In this document: piece by piece, positions 4,938-5,212 of the stretch
Numbering within the stretch: the first letter of the stretch is position 1
Layout of the letters: the number at the start of each line of letters is the position of its first letter
Assembly (NCBI GenBank): GCA_035656335.1
Contig: DASRSS010000302.1
Location: forward strand, 1-5,212
Direction of reading: 5' to 3'
Source: DASRSS01 sp035656335
Lineage (GTDB): Bacteria; Actinomycetota; Actinomycetes; Mycobacteriales; Jatrophihabitantaceae
Length of the DNA: 5,212 nt
Notes under the pieces: generated by a model
Told to the model about the DNA's origin: nothing
The model's input: only the letters and a program-made list of their open reading frames with translations
The model's database searches: none
Made by a program: the position numbers and the translations under genes

Positions 4938-5212
4938 TGCGCGGCACCCGCGGGGTGGACAACGGTCGCGTCCGGCTCGGCGGTCTCGGACGCGACGGGC
5001 ACGTCGACCTGCAGCCGCCAGCCTGGGCGTCCCGGGCCCGCCGACACGACGCCTCCGACGGCGGCGACGCGCTCGGACAGCCCGACCAGTCCGTTGCCGG
5101 CTCCGGGCGAGCCGCCGCGTCCGTCGTCGATCACGGCGATCGACCGCGCGCCCAGCAGCACGGTGCAGTGCGTCGCGTGCGAATGGCGCACGACGTTGGT
5201 GATCGCCTCGCG
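4934..5212 (-). CDS. Sensor histidine kinase, C-terminal ATPase end (truncated by the window)
   Basis: Only the last 92 residues are in the window; the frame is open to base 5212 and the start lies beyond it. The fragment is a HATPase_c domain of the HPK7/DesK type. It begins in the N box (REAITNVVRHSHATHC), followed by the G1 motif IDDGRGG and the G2 motif GNGLVGLSERVAAVGG. It ends with the strand pattern GWRLQVDVPV and a short non-conserved tail. The His-phosphorylation (HisKA_3) and sensor regions, and therefore the signal, are not visible. It is the cognate kinase of the regulator downstream, judged from the GTGA overlap of its stop with that start and from the DesK/DesR family pairing. 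Nothing appears broken. Confidence 0.94.
   Translation of the reverse strand, partial: REAITNVVRHSHATHCTVLLGARSIAVIDDGRGGSPGAGNGLVGLSERVAAVGGVVSAGPGRPGWRLQVDVPVASETAEPDATVVHPAGAAQ

Overview
The window is a GC-rich stretch (roughly 70% by eye, strong G/C at third codon positions) of an actinomycete chromosome. Gene content and protein style suggest Pseudonocardiaceae or a close relative. That placement is an inference from sequence character and family resemblance, not a database match. Genes are tightly packed and nearly the whole window is coding.

Layout. Bases 2-2864 carry a plus-strand biosynthetic run: the 3' three quarters of nadB (L-aspartate oxidase), nadC (quinolinate phosphoribosyltransferase) joined to it by an ATGA overlap, and coaX (type III pantothenate kinase) 8 bases further on. 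NadB and NadC are the first and third enzymes of de novo NAD synthesis from aspartate; nadA probably lies upstream, outside the window. CoaX performs the first committed step of CoA synthesis, so the run joins two adenine-containing cofactor pathways. Bases 2846-3151 (minus) encode a small two-helix membrane protein of unknown function whose 3' end overlaps coaX tail to tail. A divergent intergenic region (3152-3356) holds a striking 70-base nested palindrome. Bases 3357-4274 (plus) encode a luciferase-like, F420-type oxidoreductase of the Rv1855c-like group, apparently from a leaderless promoter. It converges on a minus-strand two-component pair: a DesR/NarL-type response regulator (4332-4937) and, overlapping it by four bases, the C-terminal ATPase end of its histidine kinase (4934 to the window edge).

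The genes themselves are ordinary. The unusual content is in secondary structure and repeats: (1) a 20-base-pair hairpin with one mismatch that spans the nadB/nadC junction and buries the nadC Shine-Dalgarno sequence; its arms can also fold locally into two small hairpins with complementary 11-base loops; (2) the four-copy, 20-base-phased symmetric palindrome at 3204-3273; (3) a convergent terminator-like palindrome whose stem includes both stop codons and pairs better in the minus-strand RNA; (4) a recent-looking 30-base in-frame tandem duplication in nadB. I see no mobile element, CRISPR array, tRNA or rRNA.
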